Shown here one piece after another: positions 34,348 to 42,690 of a stretch of 42,690 nucleotides of DNA. The stretch's first letter is position 1, and each line of letters opens with the position of its first letter. The notes under the pieces are model-generated. The model did no database searches and was not told the origin of the DNA. It saw only the letters and a list, made by a program, of their open reading frames with translations. Origin of the DNA: Gammaproteobacteria bacterium (GTDB lineage Bacteria; Pseudomonadota; Gammaproteobacteria; Chromatiales; Chromatiaceae); NCBI GenBank assembly GCA_020445315.1, contig JAGRGW010000071.1, forward strand, positions 1 through 42,690, in the 5' to 3' direction. The position numbers were made by a program, and so were the translations under genes.

Positions 34348-36903
34348 TCAGTTGCCGTTGACGTGTCCCGCCGCCATGACCTGCCACTCCTGTGGCATCG
34401 ACGACCAGATCGTGGCCTGGGTGATCTGGTCCGCACTCTGCGTGCCGTTCATGAACCAGGCGAGTAGTTGTCCGCTGGTCTGGTGGCGCCACAGCAGGTC
34501 GTCCTTGCCGTCGGCGTTGTAGTCGCCGACGGCGGTCGTCTGCCATTCACCGGGCATGCTGCTCCAGAGAACGCCCTGGGTGATGGCATCGGCCCGGGTT
34601 ACGCCATCCATGAGCCAGACGATCAACTGTCCGGTTTGGGTATGCCGCCAGAGGATGTCGCTTTTGCCGTCGCCGTTGAAATCGCCCAGCCTGTCGATCG
34701 ACCAGGTGGCCGGCATCGAATCCCAGATGGATCCCTGTGTCAGCTGGTCGGCCTTTTGCAGGCCGTTCAGACACCAGACGAATACCATGCCGGTATCGAT
34801 GTTCTGCCACAGGATGTCGTCTTTCCCATCGCCGTCGAAATCCGCCACACCCTTGATCTGCCAGCTGGAAGGCATGGCATCCCATATCGAGCCCTGGTTC
34901 AGTTGGTCGGCCGTTTGCACACCGTCAAGGCACCAAACGAAAATCATGCCGGTGCTACTGTTCTGCCAAAGGATGTCGTCCTTGCCGTCGCCATCGAAAT
35001 CGCCGACGCCCTTGATGACCCACTCCGACGGCATCGAGCTCCAGATCGCACCCTGCGTCAGCTGGTCTGCCGGGGCGAGGTCATTCAGCAACCAGACAAA
35101 GACCATGCCACTGGTGGCGTTCTGCCACAGCAGGTCGTCCTTGCCGTCACCGTTGAAGTCACCCATACCTTTCAGGTTCCATTCCGACGGCATTGAGCCC
35201 CAGATCGATCCCTGTACCAGGCTATCTGCCTGCGTCGTGCCATCCATCAGCCACGTCAGTACCTGGCCCGTGTTGACGTTCCGCCAGATCAGGTCAGATT
35301 TCTGGTCCGACGACACGGAGTCGGCGATGGTGATATTGGTGTTGACGATATTCGCGGTCACCGTGGAGGTCGACTGACCCACGCTGACATTATTCACCGT
35401 TACGGTCTGCGCGATCATGTCGTAGGTATCGTTGCCGGGCACGATGATGCTGTAGTAGCCGTTGCTGTCGGTCGTGTCGGAGAAAGAACTTCCGTTCGAC
35501 TGTGCCTGCGCCCGCACCAGGACACCGGATCGCGGCGCGCCGAGTTGATCCACGACGCGGCCACTGACGAGTTCCCCGTTCTGGCTGGGAAAGATGTTGT
35601 AGATAAGTTCGGGGGTCGTGTTGTAGCTGCCGATGCTCGGCAGGTTGTACCAGGCGTCCGAGTTCCCGCCCCATCCCATGTTGACGTGGTGATACAGCGT
35701 GGCACCGTCATAACCGTATCCGTCGGCGACCACGGCGTGTCCGGCATTGGTCCCGGTGTTGACGATACCGAGGATCACCGGATAGCCGCCGATCATGTTC
35801 GAGTTCAGGATCTTCTCGTATTCCGAACTGTGGTCGCCGGCTCCGTAAAAATAGGTGCGCTGCGCGTTCGCGTACTGGAAGACATCCGTCAATGCGGGCG
35901 CAACACTCGACATGTAGGCGCCGGAGCCGCTGGGGGAGTACTGCATGCTCACCGCCACGCCGGCGTCGTGCATCAGCGAACCGATCATGTTCCAGGCGTA
36001 GGCGTTGTAGGCCTGGCTCGTTGGTTGCAGGATCATCGCGGCCCAGTCATAGGCACCACCGGAGCCGTTTCCGCCGCGCGTGGTACCCGTGGACGGGCTG
36101 CCGTTGACGTAAATGGTTTTCTGGACCTGCCCGATGCCACTGGTCGGGAACGAATAGTGGCGCAGCACCTGCGAAATGGCGGTTGCCACGCAACCCGAAT
36201 AGTAATTGTTGGGCGTGTAGGTGTTGTACAGGTTGTACAGGCCGAAACTGCTGTCGTAAGACGTAAGCTGGTTCCACCTCGCCTGAAGGAACGGTTCGAC
36301 AACGACATCGGAGATCGACGAGGCGTCGAAGAGTTGCTCGCTGCTCTCGGCCAGTGTTTCTTCAGCCGGCGCGTTCCGCTTGCGCAACCCGCGTTGCCGC
36401 TTGTCGACGGCACGCGAGACATACTTGTTCCATCGTTCGCGGGACTTGCCTTTCCGCTGGGAAAGCTTCTTCTTGAGCGTGGCCGTTTGGTACTGGTGGA
36501 AGAGCTGGTCGTGCGACTGCCGCTTGCGCTCTTTCATGTCCTCGCGAATCAGGGTTGTGAGCGGGTTGTCCGTATTGTCGACGTATTGCCCGTCGGCGCT
36601 GAAAGCGATGATCGGCTCGATCTCGTCGTCGGGGGACAACAGGATGAAACCTTCGGGCGCCAGGTTGACGACGAAGTAGAGCGGATCGCCGGATTCGTCC
36701 ACGTGGCCGTCGACGCTGGTGATGTTGCGGGTGAACTGCTCGCCGAGACGTGCGTTGCGTTCGTCCAGCCATCCCTCGGCGACATCGAGCGCCAGCTGTT
36801 CGTCGGTTAGCACCGCCAGGCAGGCGGTGGGAATGGCAAGAAGTAACCACAACGACGCTGCTACGAGAATTTTCCGGGTGAATCGGGCCGCTTTGTCGTT
36901 CAT
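34348..36903 (-). CDS. Secreted C10 (streptopain-family) cysteine protease with VCBS/FG-GAP-like repeats
   Basis: An 851-residue exported protein. Residues 1-30 are a signal peptide (KILVAASLWLLLAIPTACLA). Residues about 31-190 resemble a Spi/SpeB-type propeptide (LYFVVNLAPEGFILLSPDDE) with a basic linker rich in Lys and Arg. The protease domain (about 200-430) has YYSGCVATAISQVLRHY (catalytic Cys238), NAGHAVVADGYG (His389) and MGWGGNSDAWY (Trp411), matching streptopain. A carboxypeptidase-regulatory-like Ig-type domain (about 435-510; SGRVVDQLGAPRSGVLVRA) is followed by six 53-residue repeats (about 528-845), five with Ca-binding-type GDFNGDGKDDLLW or variants. It is encoded opposite to the glycosyltransferases and unrelated to sugar synthesis; targets are unknown. 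Confidence 0.9.
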   Translation of the reverse strand: MNDKAARFTRKILVAASLWLLLAIPTACLAVLTDEQLALDVAEGWLDERNARLGEQFTRNITSVDGHVDESGDPLYFVVNLAPEGFILLSPDDEIEPIIAFSADGQYVDNTDNPLTTLIREDMKERKRQSHDQLFHQYQTATLKKKLSQRKGKSRERWNKYVSRAVDKRQRGLRKRNAPAEETLAESSEQLFDASSISDVVVEPFLQARWNQLTSYDSSFGLYNLYNTYTPNNYYSGCVATAISQVLRHYSFPTSGIGQVQKTIYVNGSPSTGTTRGGNGSGGAYDWAAMILQPTSQAYNAYAWNMIGSLMHDAGVAVSMQYSPSGSGAYMSSVAPALTDVFQYANAQRTYFYGAGDHSSEYEKILNSNMIGGYPVILGIVNTGTNAGHAVVADGYGYDGATLYHHVNMGWGGNSDAWYNLPSIGSYNTTPELIYNIFPSQNGELVSGRVVDQLGAPRSGVLVRAQAQSNGSSFSDTTDSNGYYSIIVPGNDTYDMIAQTVTVNNVSVGQSTSTVTANIVNTNITIADSVSSDQKSDLIWRNVNTGQVLTWLMDGTTQADSLVQGSIWGSMPSEWNLKGMGDFNGDGKDDLLWQNATSGMVFVWLLNDLAPADQLTQGAIWSSMPSEWVIKGVGDFDGDGKDDILWQNSSTGMIFVWCLDGVQTADQLNQGSIWDAMPSSWQIKGVADFDGDGKDDILWQNIDTGMVFVWCLNGLQKADQLTQGSIWDSMPATWSIDRLGDFNGDGKSDILWRHTQTGQLIVWLMDGVTRADAITQGVLWSSMPGEWQTTAVGDYNADGKDDLLWRHQTSGQLLAWFMNGTQSADQITQATIWSSMPQEWQVMAAGHVNGN
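34351..35325 (-). repeat. Six tandem 159-bp coding repeats (VCBS/FG-GAP type) in the protease gene
   Basis: Each 53-residue unit runs from G-D-F-(N/D)-G-D-G-K-D-D through ILWQN..TG to a conserved W-S/D-S/A-M-P-S-x-W segment. Units start near residues 528, 581, 634, 687, 740 and 793, and the last seven residues (AGHVNGN) are the beginning of a truncated seventh. The constant period and close similarity indicate expansion by tandem duplication. Confidence 0.85.
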
Positions 36904-37197
36904 CGCTGTTTTCGTTCAATCTGATTTCAGTTTGGACGAGTGGCAGGGTGAATCATGTTCCTGCTACCGACTCCCGTCCCGCCAACGTCATTGCTTTTGC
37001 CATACAGCCACATCAGTAATTTAATGCCGGCTTGTATTCGACTTTCCTGTTACACGGTAGCGGCACAGCCCAGCGACTTCGTAATCGCCAGATTCTCAGG
37101 TTTTCAGTGAATCAGAGGCGTGCGAAGCCGCCGCCGTACGAGGTGCGACGGATGTTGGAGGGAGTAGGGTGCCAGCCGGGTGCAGATGGTTGTCGAT
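36904..37197. other. 294-nt intergenic region upstream of the protease gene
   Basis: No gene is supported. It lies between two minus-strand genes: the start of the protease gene and the stop of the 37198 methyltransferase. It is AT-richer than its surroundings, particularly at 36990-37060, and should hold the protease promoter and perhaps a terminator for the upstream operon; I could not identify either with confidence. Confidence 0.4.
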
Positions 37198-38421
37198 TCA
37201 GTACCGGCCGTAGAGCGTGGCGATCTCCAGCGTCGGCGAAGCCGACTGTCGGAGTTGTTCAGAAATCGCTCTTTCGGAATGGCGTGAAGAAACCAGTATC
37301 ACATCGAGGTCCCAGTCATTCAGCGTCTGCGGCGACGTCACGGGAATGTCGCGGTAACGCAGGTGCCACTTGGCTCGATCGTTGTCGAGCAGCACGCGTG
37401 GCTGCATAACGGACAACTCACTGTTCTCGAACAGCCAGTGCGTATGTTCGCCGGCACCGAACAGGCCGAGTCGGAACGGCTGGGTCCGGTATCGTCGAAC
37501 CAGTTGGGCGATGGTCGCGAGTGCCTGTTCGCGCTCTGACGTGGAATAGCGTGACAGTGTTTCGGTGAGTTGCCCGTGCTGTTCGCACAATGCGTGATTC
37601 TCCGCCCGGGCGGCGTCCAGTTCAGCCTCGAGTGTGGCGTACTTCGTCTTCTGCCGGGCCAGCTCGGTTTGTGCATCGTTCAGCTGGCTCCTGAGCGTAG
37701 CCAGACGGGCCTGGGTTGCCTGCGCGGTCGCAGATTCCGGGTTGTCTGCATCGGCGGCTTTTCTGGCGAACCACATCTTGCGGAAATACAGTCCGTTGTC
37801 GTCGTGCAGTTTGCCGGATCGGTCCAGCTGCCAGTCGTAGCAGTGAAACGCTGATGTGAGGCGGGATGAAGAGATGTCGGTAAAGGTCAGCCCGCTGTCG
37901 GCCATGGCAGCCTCGACGGAGCAGGGACTCAGGATGCGTGCCTTGTCGGTCAGTGACTGGTCGTAGCCGCTCTCGTTAACGGTGACGGCGTACGGCCCGT
38001 CGAAGTTACAGACCAGTGATTCGAGAATCAATACGGAATCGTCGTGCATCAGGCGGGCGACGTTGGCGATGTGCCGTTCCGGCTGTTCGAGGTGGTAGAG
38101 CAGGCCGAGGTCGAGCACGTAATCGTAGGTTCCGAGGTTGTCGAAGTCGCTGTCCAGGTCCTGCAGGCGCGTCAGCATGTGGATATTGCCGGCCTGGCTG
38201 ACGCGGGCGTTGATGGCATCGAGGTGTTGCTTGCGCCCATCGACGCATACGACGTTGGCACCCAGGCGGGAGAAGTGCTCGCCAAAGAAGGCATTGCCGC
38301 ACCCAAGCTCGATGACGTTCTTACCCGCTATCGATTCCGGCGGCAGCTGGTGCATGATGACCATCAGCCTGCGCATCTGCCATGGCGCGTAGTGTCCTTC
38401 GAACTGGGCCTGATCAGTCAT
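37198..38421 (-). CDS. Class I methyltransferase with coiled coil and C-terminal Rossmann-like domain
   Basis: A 407-residue protein in three parts. Residues about 30-160 are a SAM-dependent methyltransferase: NVIELGCGNAFFGEHFSRLG (Glu38 to Asn43), VVCVDGRKQHLDAI and YDYVLDLGLLYHLEQPERHI. Residues about 225-300 form a coiled coil (LRSQLNDAQTELARQKTKYA). Residues about 310-407 are a small Rossmann-like domain: FRLGLFGAGEHTHWLFENSE, PRVLLDNDRAKW, DVILVSSRHSERAISEQL. That last domain resembles the N-terminal domain of the two WavE proteins. The start ATG at 38421 is preferred; ATG at 38460 is in frame but overlaps the next gene. Probably methylates a glycan residue. Confidence 0.83.
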   Translation of the reverse strand: MTDQAQFEGHYAPWQMRRLMVIMHQLPPESIAGKNVIELGCGNAFFGEHFSRLGANVVCVDGRKQHLDAINARVSQAGNIHMLTRLQDLDSDFDNLGTYDYVLDLGLLYHLEQPERHIANVARLMHDDSVLILESLVCNFDGPYAVTVNESGYDQSLTDKARILSPCSVEAAMADSGLTFTDISSSRLTSAFHCYDWQLDRSGKLHDDNGLYFRKMWFARKAADADNPESATAQATQARLATLRSQLNDAQTELARQKTKYATLEAELDAARAENHALCEQHGQLTETLSRYSTSEREQALATIAQLVRRYRTQPFRLGLFGAGEHTHWLFENSELSVMQPRVLLDNDRAKWHLRYRDIPVTSPQTLNDWDLDVILVSSRHSERAISEQLRQSASPTLEIATLYGRY

Positions 38422-38475
38422 GTTTTCAACCCGTTGTCCCGATTGCCCGGCCGGTAACATTGCACGCCGACGTCA

Positions 38476-41169
38476 TCACCCGGATGTCGCCGGCGTATCG
38501 GACATCGCGCGCCTCCAGCGAGCGGTGTCGGCGAGAAGACCATTGTTGAACAGGCGCGTGCGGAAACTGAGCTGGTCGTGGGCAAGTGCGACCGGGTCGA
38601 TGTTGTTGCCGGCATGCTCGATCGATACCTCATCCTGCGCCGTTTTCCAGGCCTGTACGAATATCCAGGCAGCATGCGTGTCGCCGGGTCCGGTCGGCGT
38701 CAGTGAGTAGGAAAACTTCCTGAAGCCGATTCGCGCGAGATCGCCGACCAGGTCGTAAGGATGCAATACCATGGTGTCGAAAAAGCCGTTGGTGGCATCG
38801 GCACCGGTGCGGTTCTCGTAGTAGTCGATCTCCGCCCTGTGGCCGATGCCGTAACCCATCTGGAACGTAAACAGCCCACCCGGTGCCAGGACCCGGTAGA
38901 TGTCATCGAAGATCTGCTGTCGTATCGCGTGCACGCAGATATGCTGGAGGCAGATCACTGAGTACACGAGGTCGTAGTTGTTCTCGGCAACGCCGGGGAT
39001 CGAACTGCCGTCGGTCAGGATCAGTCGCGGTGAAAAGGGCAGGGAGCGGCAGTTGGCTTCCGCGACGCGCAGCACGTCTTCGTTGATGTCGACGCCGTCG
39101 ATTTGGCGAAAACGCGGGGCCATGCGCTCGATCATTCGGCCGGGGCCACAGCCGTAGTCGAGTGCCGCCAGGTTGCCCGTGTCCAGGCCGGCCGGCAGTA
39201 ACAGGGGTTCGTAGGGAAAGCCGGCGTGGTCGGCGTAGCTGCCCACGATGAGTTCGTCCGTGTTGCTTGTCTTGTACCGGTTGTCGGCACCATACGCTGA
39301 ACGATTCGCCAGCGACGCGTAGTGCGCGCGCTGCATTGCCAGGTAGGTCGACTGCTCGGCTTCTTCCTGCCGAGTGTCTTGGTCGGATGGCCGTGTGGCC
39401 TGGAAGGCGCGCAGGCACTTGCGCACTGTCTCACCCGCCTCCGCAAGGCGGCCGAGTGCCAGGTCCCGTTCCAGGTACTCGACGGCACTCGCGTAGTCCT
39501 TGTGCTGTAGCTTGACGTCTGCCAGTCGCGCAAAGCCGTCCCGGAGGGCGGTGTCCTCCGCGTAGGCCTCGCTGACGAGTCGTTCGGCTTCCGTGTCGAA
39601 ATCGCACTGGGCGTAGATGACGGCAGCGTGAGTCTTCCATTCGGGCATCAGGCGGTTTGCCTCGACATCGCGCCTCGCCAGCTCCAGGGCGCCTCGCCAG
39701 TCCTGTTTGTCCGCCTTCACCCAGGCCAGCCAGGCAAAGCTGTTCTGCGGGTTCGGGTCGCCGGCGTAAGCGGTTTCGATCAATTCGACCGCGGTATCGA
39801 AATCGCCGTGCTGGCCGAGGATCTGCGCCAACACGCCGAACGACCCCAGGCTGAGTCGTCCGGCCTCGTAGTCCGCCTGCGCCAACGTCAGTGCCAGCGG
39901 CCAGTCCCGGGCGTCGATGGCGATCAAGGCGAGTCGCAGGTAGCCGTCGCGCAGTGCCGGGTCTTCGCTGTACGCCTGTTCGACCAGTGACATGGCTGTA
40001 TCGGCTTCACCGTTGTGCAGGCAGAGTTCGGCCACGAACAGCTTGTGATCCGGTGTCAGCCGCGCGGCATCCAGGTCCCGCCGCGCATAGGCCAGTGCAC
40101 GTTGCCATTGTTGCGACTCGGCCAGGATGGAGCCAAGCCATGCGAACGCATTCTGGGGGGCCGGGCTTTCCGCGTAGGCCTGGTCGATCAGGTCGGCCGC
40201 ACGGTCGAATTCGCCCAGTCGGCCGTAGAGATTCGCGAGTACCCCCTTGCCGCTCGAACTGAGGCGACCATGGAAGTCGTCACGCTTGGCCAACTCGAAC
40301 GCCAGCACCCATTGCTGTTCCGTCATGGCGTGCTGCGCAATGCGGACAAAGGCGTCACGCAGGCCAGAATCATCGGCGTAAGCCCTTTCCACCAGCGCAA
40401 TGGCCTCTTCCGTTCGGCCCGCCCGCATCGCCAGTTCGGCGATATCGATTCGGCGCGGTGGCGTGATTCGGTCGGTTGCCAGGTCCTTTTCCGCCGACGA
40501 TAACGCGCCGGCGATGTCGCCGATGCGCAGGCGTGCGTCGCTGATTCGGCAATAGCCGTCGCGTAAGGTGATGTCCAGTTCGTAGGCCCGGCCCATCAGT
40601 GCCTCTGCGTCGGCGATCTCGCCACTTTCGGCGATACAGATGGCCAGCATGAAGGTCGTATCGGATGTGCCTGTGCCGCGATCCTCGTCGATGCGCAGCA
40701 GGCATTCAGCCTCTTTCAGTCGTCCCGACGCGAGACACTTGGACCCATGGTAGGCGCTGATGCCGGCCGTGTTTTCGTGGTCCCCTACCAGGCCGTCCAG
40801 CTGCTCTTGCAGGCGCGTAAACAGGGAGGGCTGCTCGAGCAGTGGATCGAGCGCGGCCAGCTTCGACAGGAGCTCCGTGTTCATCAGTGACTGGTCGCGC
40901 GATTCGTGCCCGAGTACAACCGGCAGTTCGTACTCGATGATGTCGGCGAGCGTAACGACGTCGCCGCGCTGCTTGGCCGACAGCATCTGGCCGACCAGTG
41001 GGGCGATTCGTCGCTGCATCGCTGGGTCGGCATTGCGCAGGCTGGCGTCGAGCCAGCCGATCAGGCGGTCGAGTGACTCGTTGGCCCTGCCGGTCTCGCC
41101 ACGCCGTAATCCCAGTACGCACTGGTAGAAGGGTTCGAGCGCCAGGCTGTTGGCCAACGGGTCCGTCAT
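38476..41169 (-). CDS. TPR-repeat protein fused to a SAM-dependent methyltransferase
   Basis: An 897-residue protein. The start ATG at 41169 overlaps the upstream Maf-type gene as ATGA; the frame is open to 41637 but only inside that gene. From about 150 to 600 there are many degenerate TPR-like helical repeats with a recurring A-Y-(A/S)-x-(D/S)-(P/T)-x-(L/P)-(R/Q)-(D/N) segment, for example AYSEDPALRDGYLRLALIAI. The C-terminal methyltransferase (about 650-790) has ALDYGCGPGRMIERM, DGVDINEDVLRVAEANC, YDLVYSVICLQHICVHAIRQ and VLAPGGLFTFQM. The TPR part probably docks a protein partner such as flagellin or the Maf transferase, and the enzyme part is a paralogue of the gene at 27778. Confidence 0.88.
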   Translation of the reverse strand: MTDPLANSLALEPFYQCVLGLRRGETGRANESLDRLIGWLDASLRNADPAMQRRIAPLVGQMLSAKQRGDVVTLADIIEYELPVVLGHESRDQSLMNTELLSKLAALDPLLEQPSLFTRLQEQLDGLVGDHENTAGISAYHGSKCLASGRLKEAECLLRIDEDRGTGTSDTTFMLAICIAESGEIADAEALMGRAYELDITLRDGYCRISDARLRIGDIAGALSSAEKDLATDRITPPRRIDIAELAMRAGRTEEAIALVERAYADDSGLRDAFVRIAQHAMTEQQWVLAFELAKRDDFHGRLSSSGKGVLANLYGRLGEFDRAADLIDQAYAESPAPQNAFAWLGSILAESQQWQRALAYARRDLDAARLTPDHKLFVAELCLHNGEADTAMSLVEQAYSEDPALRDGYLRLALIAIDARDWPLALTLAQADYEAGRLSLGSFGVLAQILGQHGDFDTAVELIETAYAGDPNPQNSFAWLAWVKADKQDWRGALELARRDVEANRLMPEWKTHAAVIYAQCDFDTEAERLVSEAYAEDTALRDGFARLADVKLQHKDYASAVEYLERDLALGRLAEAGETVRKCLRAFQATRPSDQDTRQEEAEQSTYLAMQRAHYASLANRSAYGADNRYKTSNTDELIVGSYADHAGFPYEPLLLPAGLDTGNLAALDYGCGPGRMIERMAPRFRQIDGVDINEDVLRVAEANCRSLPFSPRLILTDGSSIPGVAENNYDLVYSVICLQHICVHAIRQQIFDDIYRVLAPGGLFTFQMGYGIGHRAEIDYYENRTGADATNGFFDTMVLHPYDLVGDLARIGFRKFSYSLTPTGPGDTHAAWIFVQAWKTAQDEVSIEHAGNNIDPVALAHDQLSFRTRLFNNGLLADTARWRRAMSDTPATSG

Positions 41170-42461
41170 TCGATTTGATCCGCGTAGACAGCGCCCTCGA
41201 TGCGTGCGCCATCGCGGCTCATGTTGACGAACGTCACATCGCGGTGATCGCGAATGTAGCGTTCCAGTCCCATGCGGTAGCCCTGGAAGCTGCTGAGGCT
41301 GCCGATCGTCTGGCCGTGCCCGTTCATCGTTGTCGTCCCGGCCTTGGCACCCGCCTCGTAGAAGGCCAGCGGCGCATCGGCATTGGCGTGAATCTGCCTG
41401 TCGGGGAAGCCGAAATCGGTGCCGAACAACATGACCCGCGCTGCGCCCAGTCTTACGGCCAGGTCGACCGCGGGATGGGTGACGGACCCGGCCACGTACA
41501 GCTGTCCTTTCGGGTATTCGCTGCGTATGGCGTCGTAGACAGGTTCTTCGGTGTACATGGTCTTGCGTTGTCCCGGCCACAGGCGCAGCGCGGCGGGGTC
41601 GACGATCGGCGTGTAGACGAGGACCCCTTCGCTGCAATGTGCGAGGTTGCCGCGGAAATACTCGATGATCGTTTCCGGGTTGTCGTCCAGGCTGAGCACG
41701 ATGTCAGGCACCAGCCCCTGGCGCAGTAAAGGTGTCAGTGCGCCATCCACGGCGACGAGTATGCCTTCGTCACGGTGCCCGACGATCCAGGGTGCTGTCT
41801 TCCAGAGCGTGGGCCCGGCGGCACAGACGAACGCCGTTGTTCGGGGGCGACTGCCGAATAGTTCCGCGACATCACCGTCAGAGGCCACGAGTTCCCGGTT
41901 GGCGTCGATGTGCCGCTCGCGCAACTGGGCGCGCTTTTGCAGGCGTTCGGATTCGAACGGGCGCAGCAGTTCGTGCTCCAGGCGTTCTTGCAGCCGCCCG
42001 AGATCGCCGGTGATCAGTGACAGGCAGGGTGGGACAGCCGCGAACGGCCTGTTGACCCGTTCCTGCCCACTGGGATCGTGCAGTTGAACGCGCGGATCAG
42101 ACAGCCAGTCCCTGTGATCGACGACCTGCAGCAGCACGTTCAGCACGCCCAGGTCGAGGGGCACGACGTGCAGTCGTTCGAGGTGAGATCGGCCGAGCAG
42201 TTCGCGCATCAGGTCGCCGCTGCCGACGCCGTAGGCCCACGCGTGCGTGCTTGCCTGCGGAACCATCGAGGCCTGGGTGCGTGCCTCGGCCTCGGCATCG
42301 TAAGCGCTCCAGAGTCGACGCCCATCGATCGCCAGTGTCGGCTGGTTTTCACTGCCCTCCCAGTGCATTTCCCGCTTGGGTTGGGTGGCGAGCACCTTCC
42401 TGGCCAGTTCCGGCCAGCGATCGGCGAGGAGATCGAAGTTCTGCTGCGCGATGTCGCTCAT
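41166..42461 (-). CDS. Motility-associated Maf/DUF115 flagellin glycosyltransferase
   Basis: A 431-residue Maf-type protein (DUF115, the MptE-like 6-hydroxymethylpterin pyrophosphokinase fold), a family that transfers nonulosonic acids such as pseudaminic or legionaminic acid to flagellin in the cytoplasm. The DUF115 core (about 207-350) has [49 protein letters not shown] and [18 protein letters not shown]. The N-terminus begins [19 protein letters not shown], typical for Maf. It is 158 nt downstream of the flagellin stop and is followed by the TPR-methyltransferase with ATGA overlap. It is shorter than many Maf proteins (600 or more residues), lacking most of the C-terminal extension. The pyrophosphokinase label that databases may give is not expected to reflect function here. 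Confidence 0.9.
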   Translation of the reverse strand: MSDIAQQNFDLLADRWPELARKVLATQPKREMHWEGSENQPTLAIDGRRLWSAYDAEAEARTQASMVPQASTHAWAYGVGSGDLMRELLGRSHLERLHVVPLDLGVLNVLLQVVDHRDWLSDPRVQLHDPSGQERVNRPFAAVPPCLSLITGDLGRLQERLEHELLRPFESERLQKRAQLRERHIDANRELVASDGDVAELFGSRPRTTAFVCAAGPTLWKTAPWIVGHRDEGILVAVDGALTPLLRQGLVPDIVLSLDDNPETIIEYFRGNLAHCSEGVLVYTPIVDPAALRLWPGQRKTMYTEEPVYDAIRSEYPKGQLYVAGSVTHPAVDLAVRLGAARVMLFGTDFGFPDRQIHANADAPLAFYEAGAKAGTTTMNGHGQTIGSLSSFQGYRMGLERYIRDHRDVTFVNMSRDGARIEGAVYADQIE

Positions 42462-42566
42462 GGGAACGTATCAGTGACCGAAAACCGTTTCCCGGTCAAG
42501 CGTTGATCGACATGGTTCCGGCAACGGAAGCCGTGAACCATGCATCGCCGTAACAACACTACCGCT

Positions 42567-42607
42567 GCCAGGCGTGCCTGCCAATCGTGGGTGCGGCTAC
42601 GCCTGGC
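42567..42607 (-). terminator. Possible terminator hairpin after flagellin
   Basis: GCCAGGCGT at 42567-42575 and ACGCCTGGC at 42599-42607 are perfect 9-bp inverted repeats with a 23-nt loop. It begins 13 nt past the flagellin stop on the minus strand. No U-tract follows the stem, so it may slow or end transcription of the abundant flagellin message, or only protect its 3' end. Confidence 0.4.
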
Positions 42608-42619
42608 TTACGCGTCACG

Positions 42620-42690
42620 CTAGCCGAGCAACTGCAATACGTTCTGCGGTAGCGCGTTGGCCTGCGCCAGCATTGCGGTACCGGCCTGCT
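42620..42690 (-). CDS. Flagellin C-terminus (5' part outside window)
   Basis: Reading the minus strand into the window gives QAGTAMLAQANALPQNVLQL then LG and a TAG stop at 42620-42622. This is the strongly conserved D0 C-terminal end of bacterial flagellins (I-x-x-Q-A-x-x-A-M-L-A-Q-A-N-x-x-P-x-x-V-L-x-L-L). Only 22 full codons are visible, so which flagellin paralogue it is cannot be told. It is the likely acceptor of the nonulosonate glycan transferred by the adjacent Maf-type protein. Confidence 0.93.
   Translation of the reverse strand, partial: QAGTAMLAQANALPQNVLQLLG

Noticed and set aside
35545-36810. 421-codon open frame on the plus strand
   Set aside because: It is antisense to the C10 protease gene, which has clear catalytic motifs; the plus-strand translation shows none.
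37032-37409. 125-codon plus-strand frame
   Set aside because: Two thirds of it lies antisense to the methyltransferase gene, and the product has no domain, no ribosome site and a biased composition.
41166-42461. Annotation as a 6-hydroxymethylpterin pyrophosphokinase
   Set aside because: DUF115 shares the MptE fold, but the gene adjoins flagellin in a nonulosonate locus and has a Maf-like N-terminus, so flagellin glycosylation fits better than folate or pterin synthesis.

Overview
The window is about 60 percent GC and looks like a chromosomal segment of a polar-flagellated gammaproteobacterium. The evidence is the flgG-flgH-flgI-flgJ-flgK-flgL order, a FimV/HubP-type polar hub protein, and a flagellin gene close to glycan genes. 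An outer-membrane protein with Trp/Gly/Asn-rich tandem repeats recalls sulfur-globule-type proteins of purple and other sulfur-oxidising gammaproteobacteria. That lineage hint is inference only.

Layout. (1) 1-6415: the distal flagellar rod/ring/hook-junction operon flgG(partial)-flgL, ending at a hairpin. (2) 6477-8279, minus: OmpA-domain repeat protein. (3) 8632-10990: a CHAD-domain (polyphosphate-binding type) protein followed by a ParA-type ATPase. (4) 11038-13227, minus: FimV/HubP. (5) 13647-23483: a tightly overlapping operon for a pseudaminic-acid-type nonulosonate (PseB, PseC, DUF4910 peptidase-like protein, sugar N-formyltransferase, sialidase-like propeller, PseI, PseF-PseG fusion, HAD phosphatase, ATP-grasp enzyme). 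(6) 23536-34293: UDP-xylose synthase-like enzyme, radical SAM enzyme, two WavE-family proteins, a methyltransferase, a GDPD-like protein, a HAD hydrolase, two paralogous nucleotidyltransferases around a cupin, and a GT4 glycosyltransferase. (7) 34348-36903, minus: a secreted C10 (streptopain-family) protease with six VCBS/FG-GAP-like repeats. (8) 37198-42461, minus: a methyltransferase with a C-terminal Rossmann-like domain, a TPR-methyltransferase fusion and a Maf/DUF115 flagellin glycosyltransferase. (9) 42620-42690, minus: the C-terminus of a flagellin.

How it fits together. Sugar-nucleotide synthesis and tailoring genes lie between the hook-junction genes and flagellin, a Maf-type transferase adjoins flagellin, and no flippase, polymerase or ABC exporter is visible. 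The simplest reading is a flagellin-glycosylation island that makes CMP-pseudaminic acid, probably a 7-N-formyl variant because a formyltransferase is present and no PseH is seen, plus additional decorated sugars. The most interesting leads are the formyltransferase-containing Pse pathway with its fused PseF-PseG and cytoplasmic sialidase-like protein, the CHAD-ParA pair as a possible polyphosphate-granule positioning system, and a Rossmann-like domain that seems to recur in four otherwise unrelated proteins of the island.
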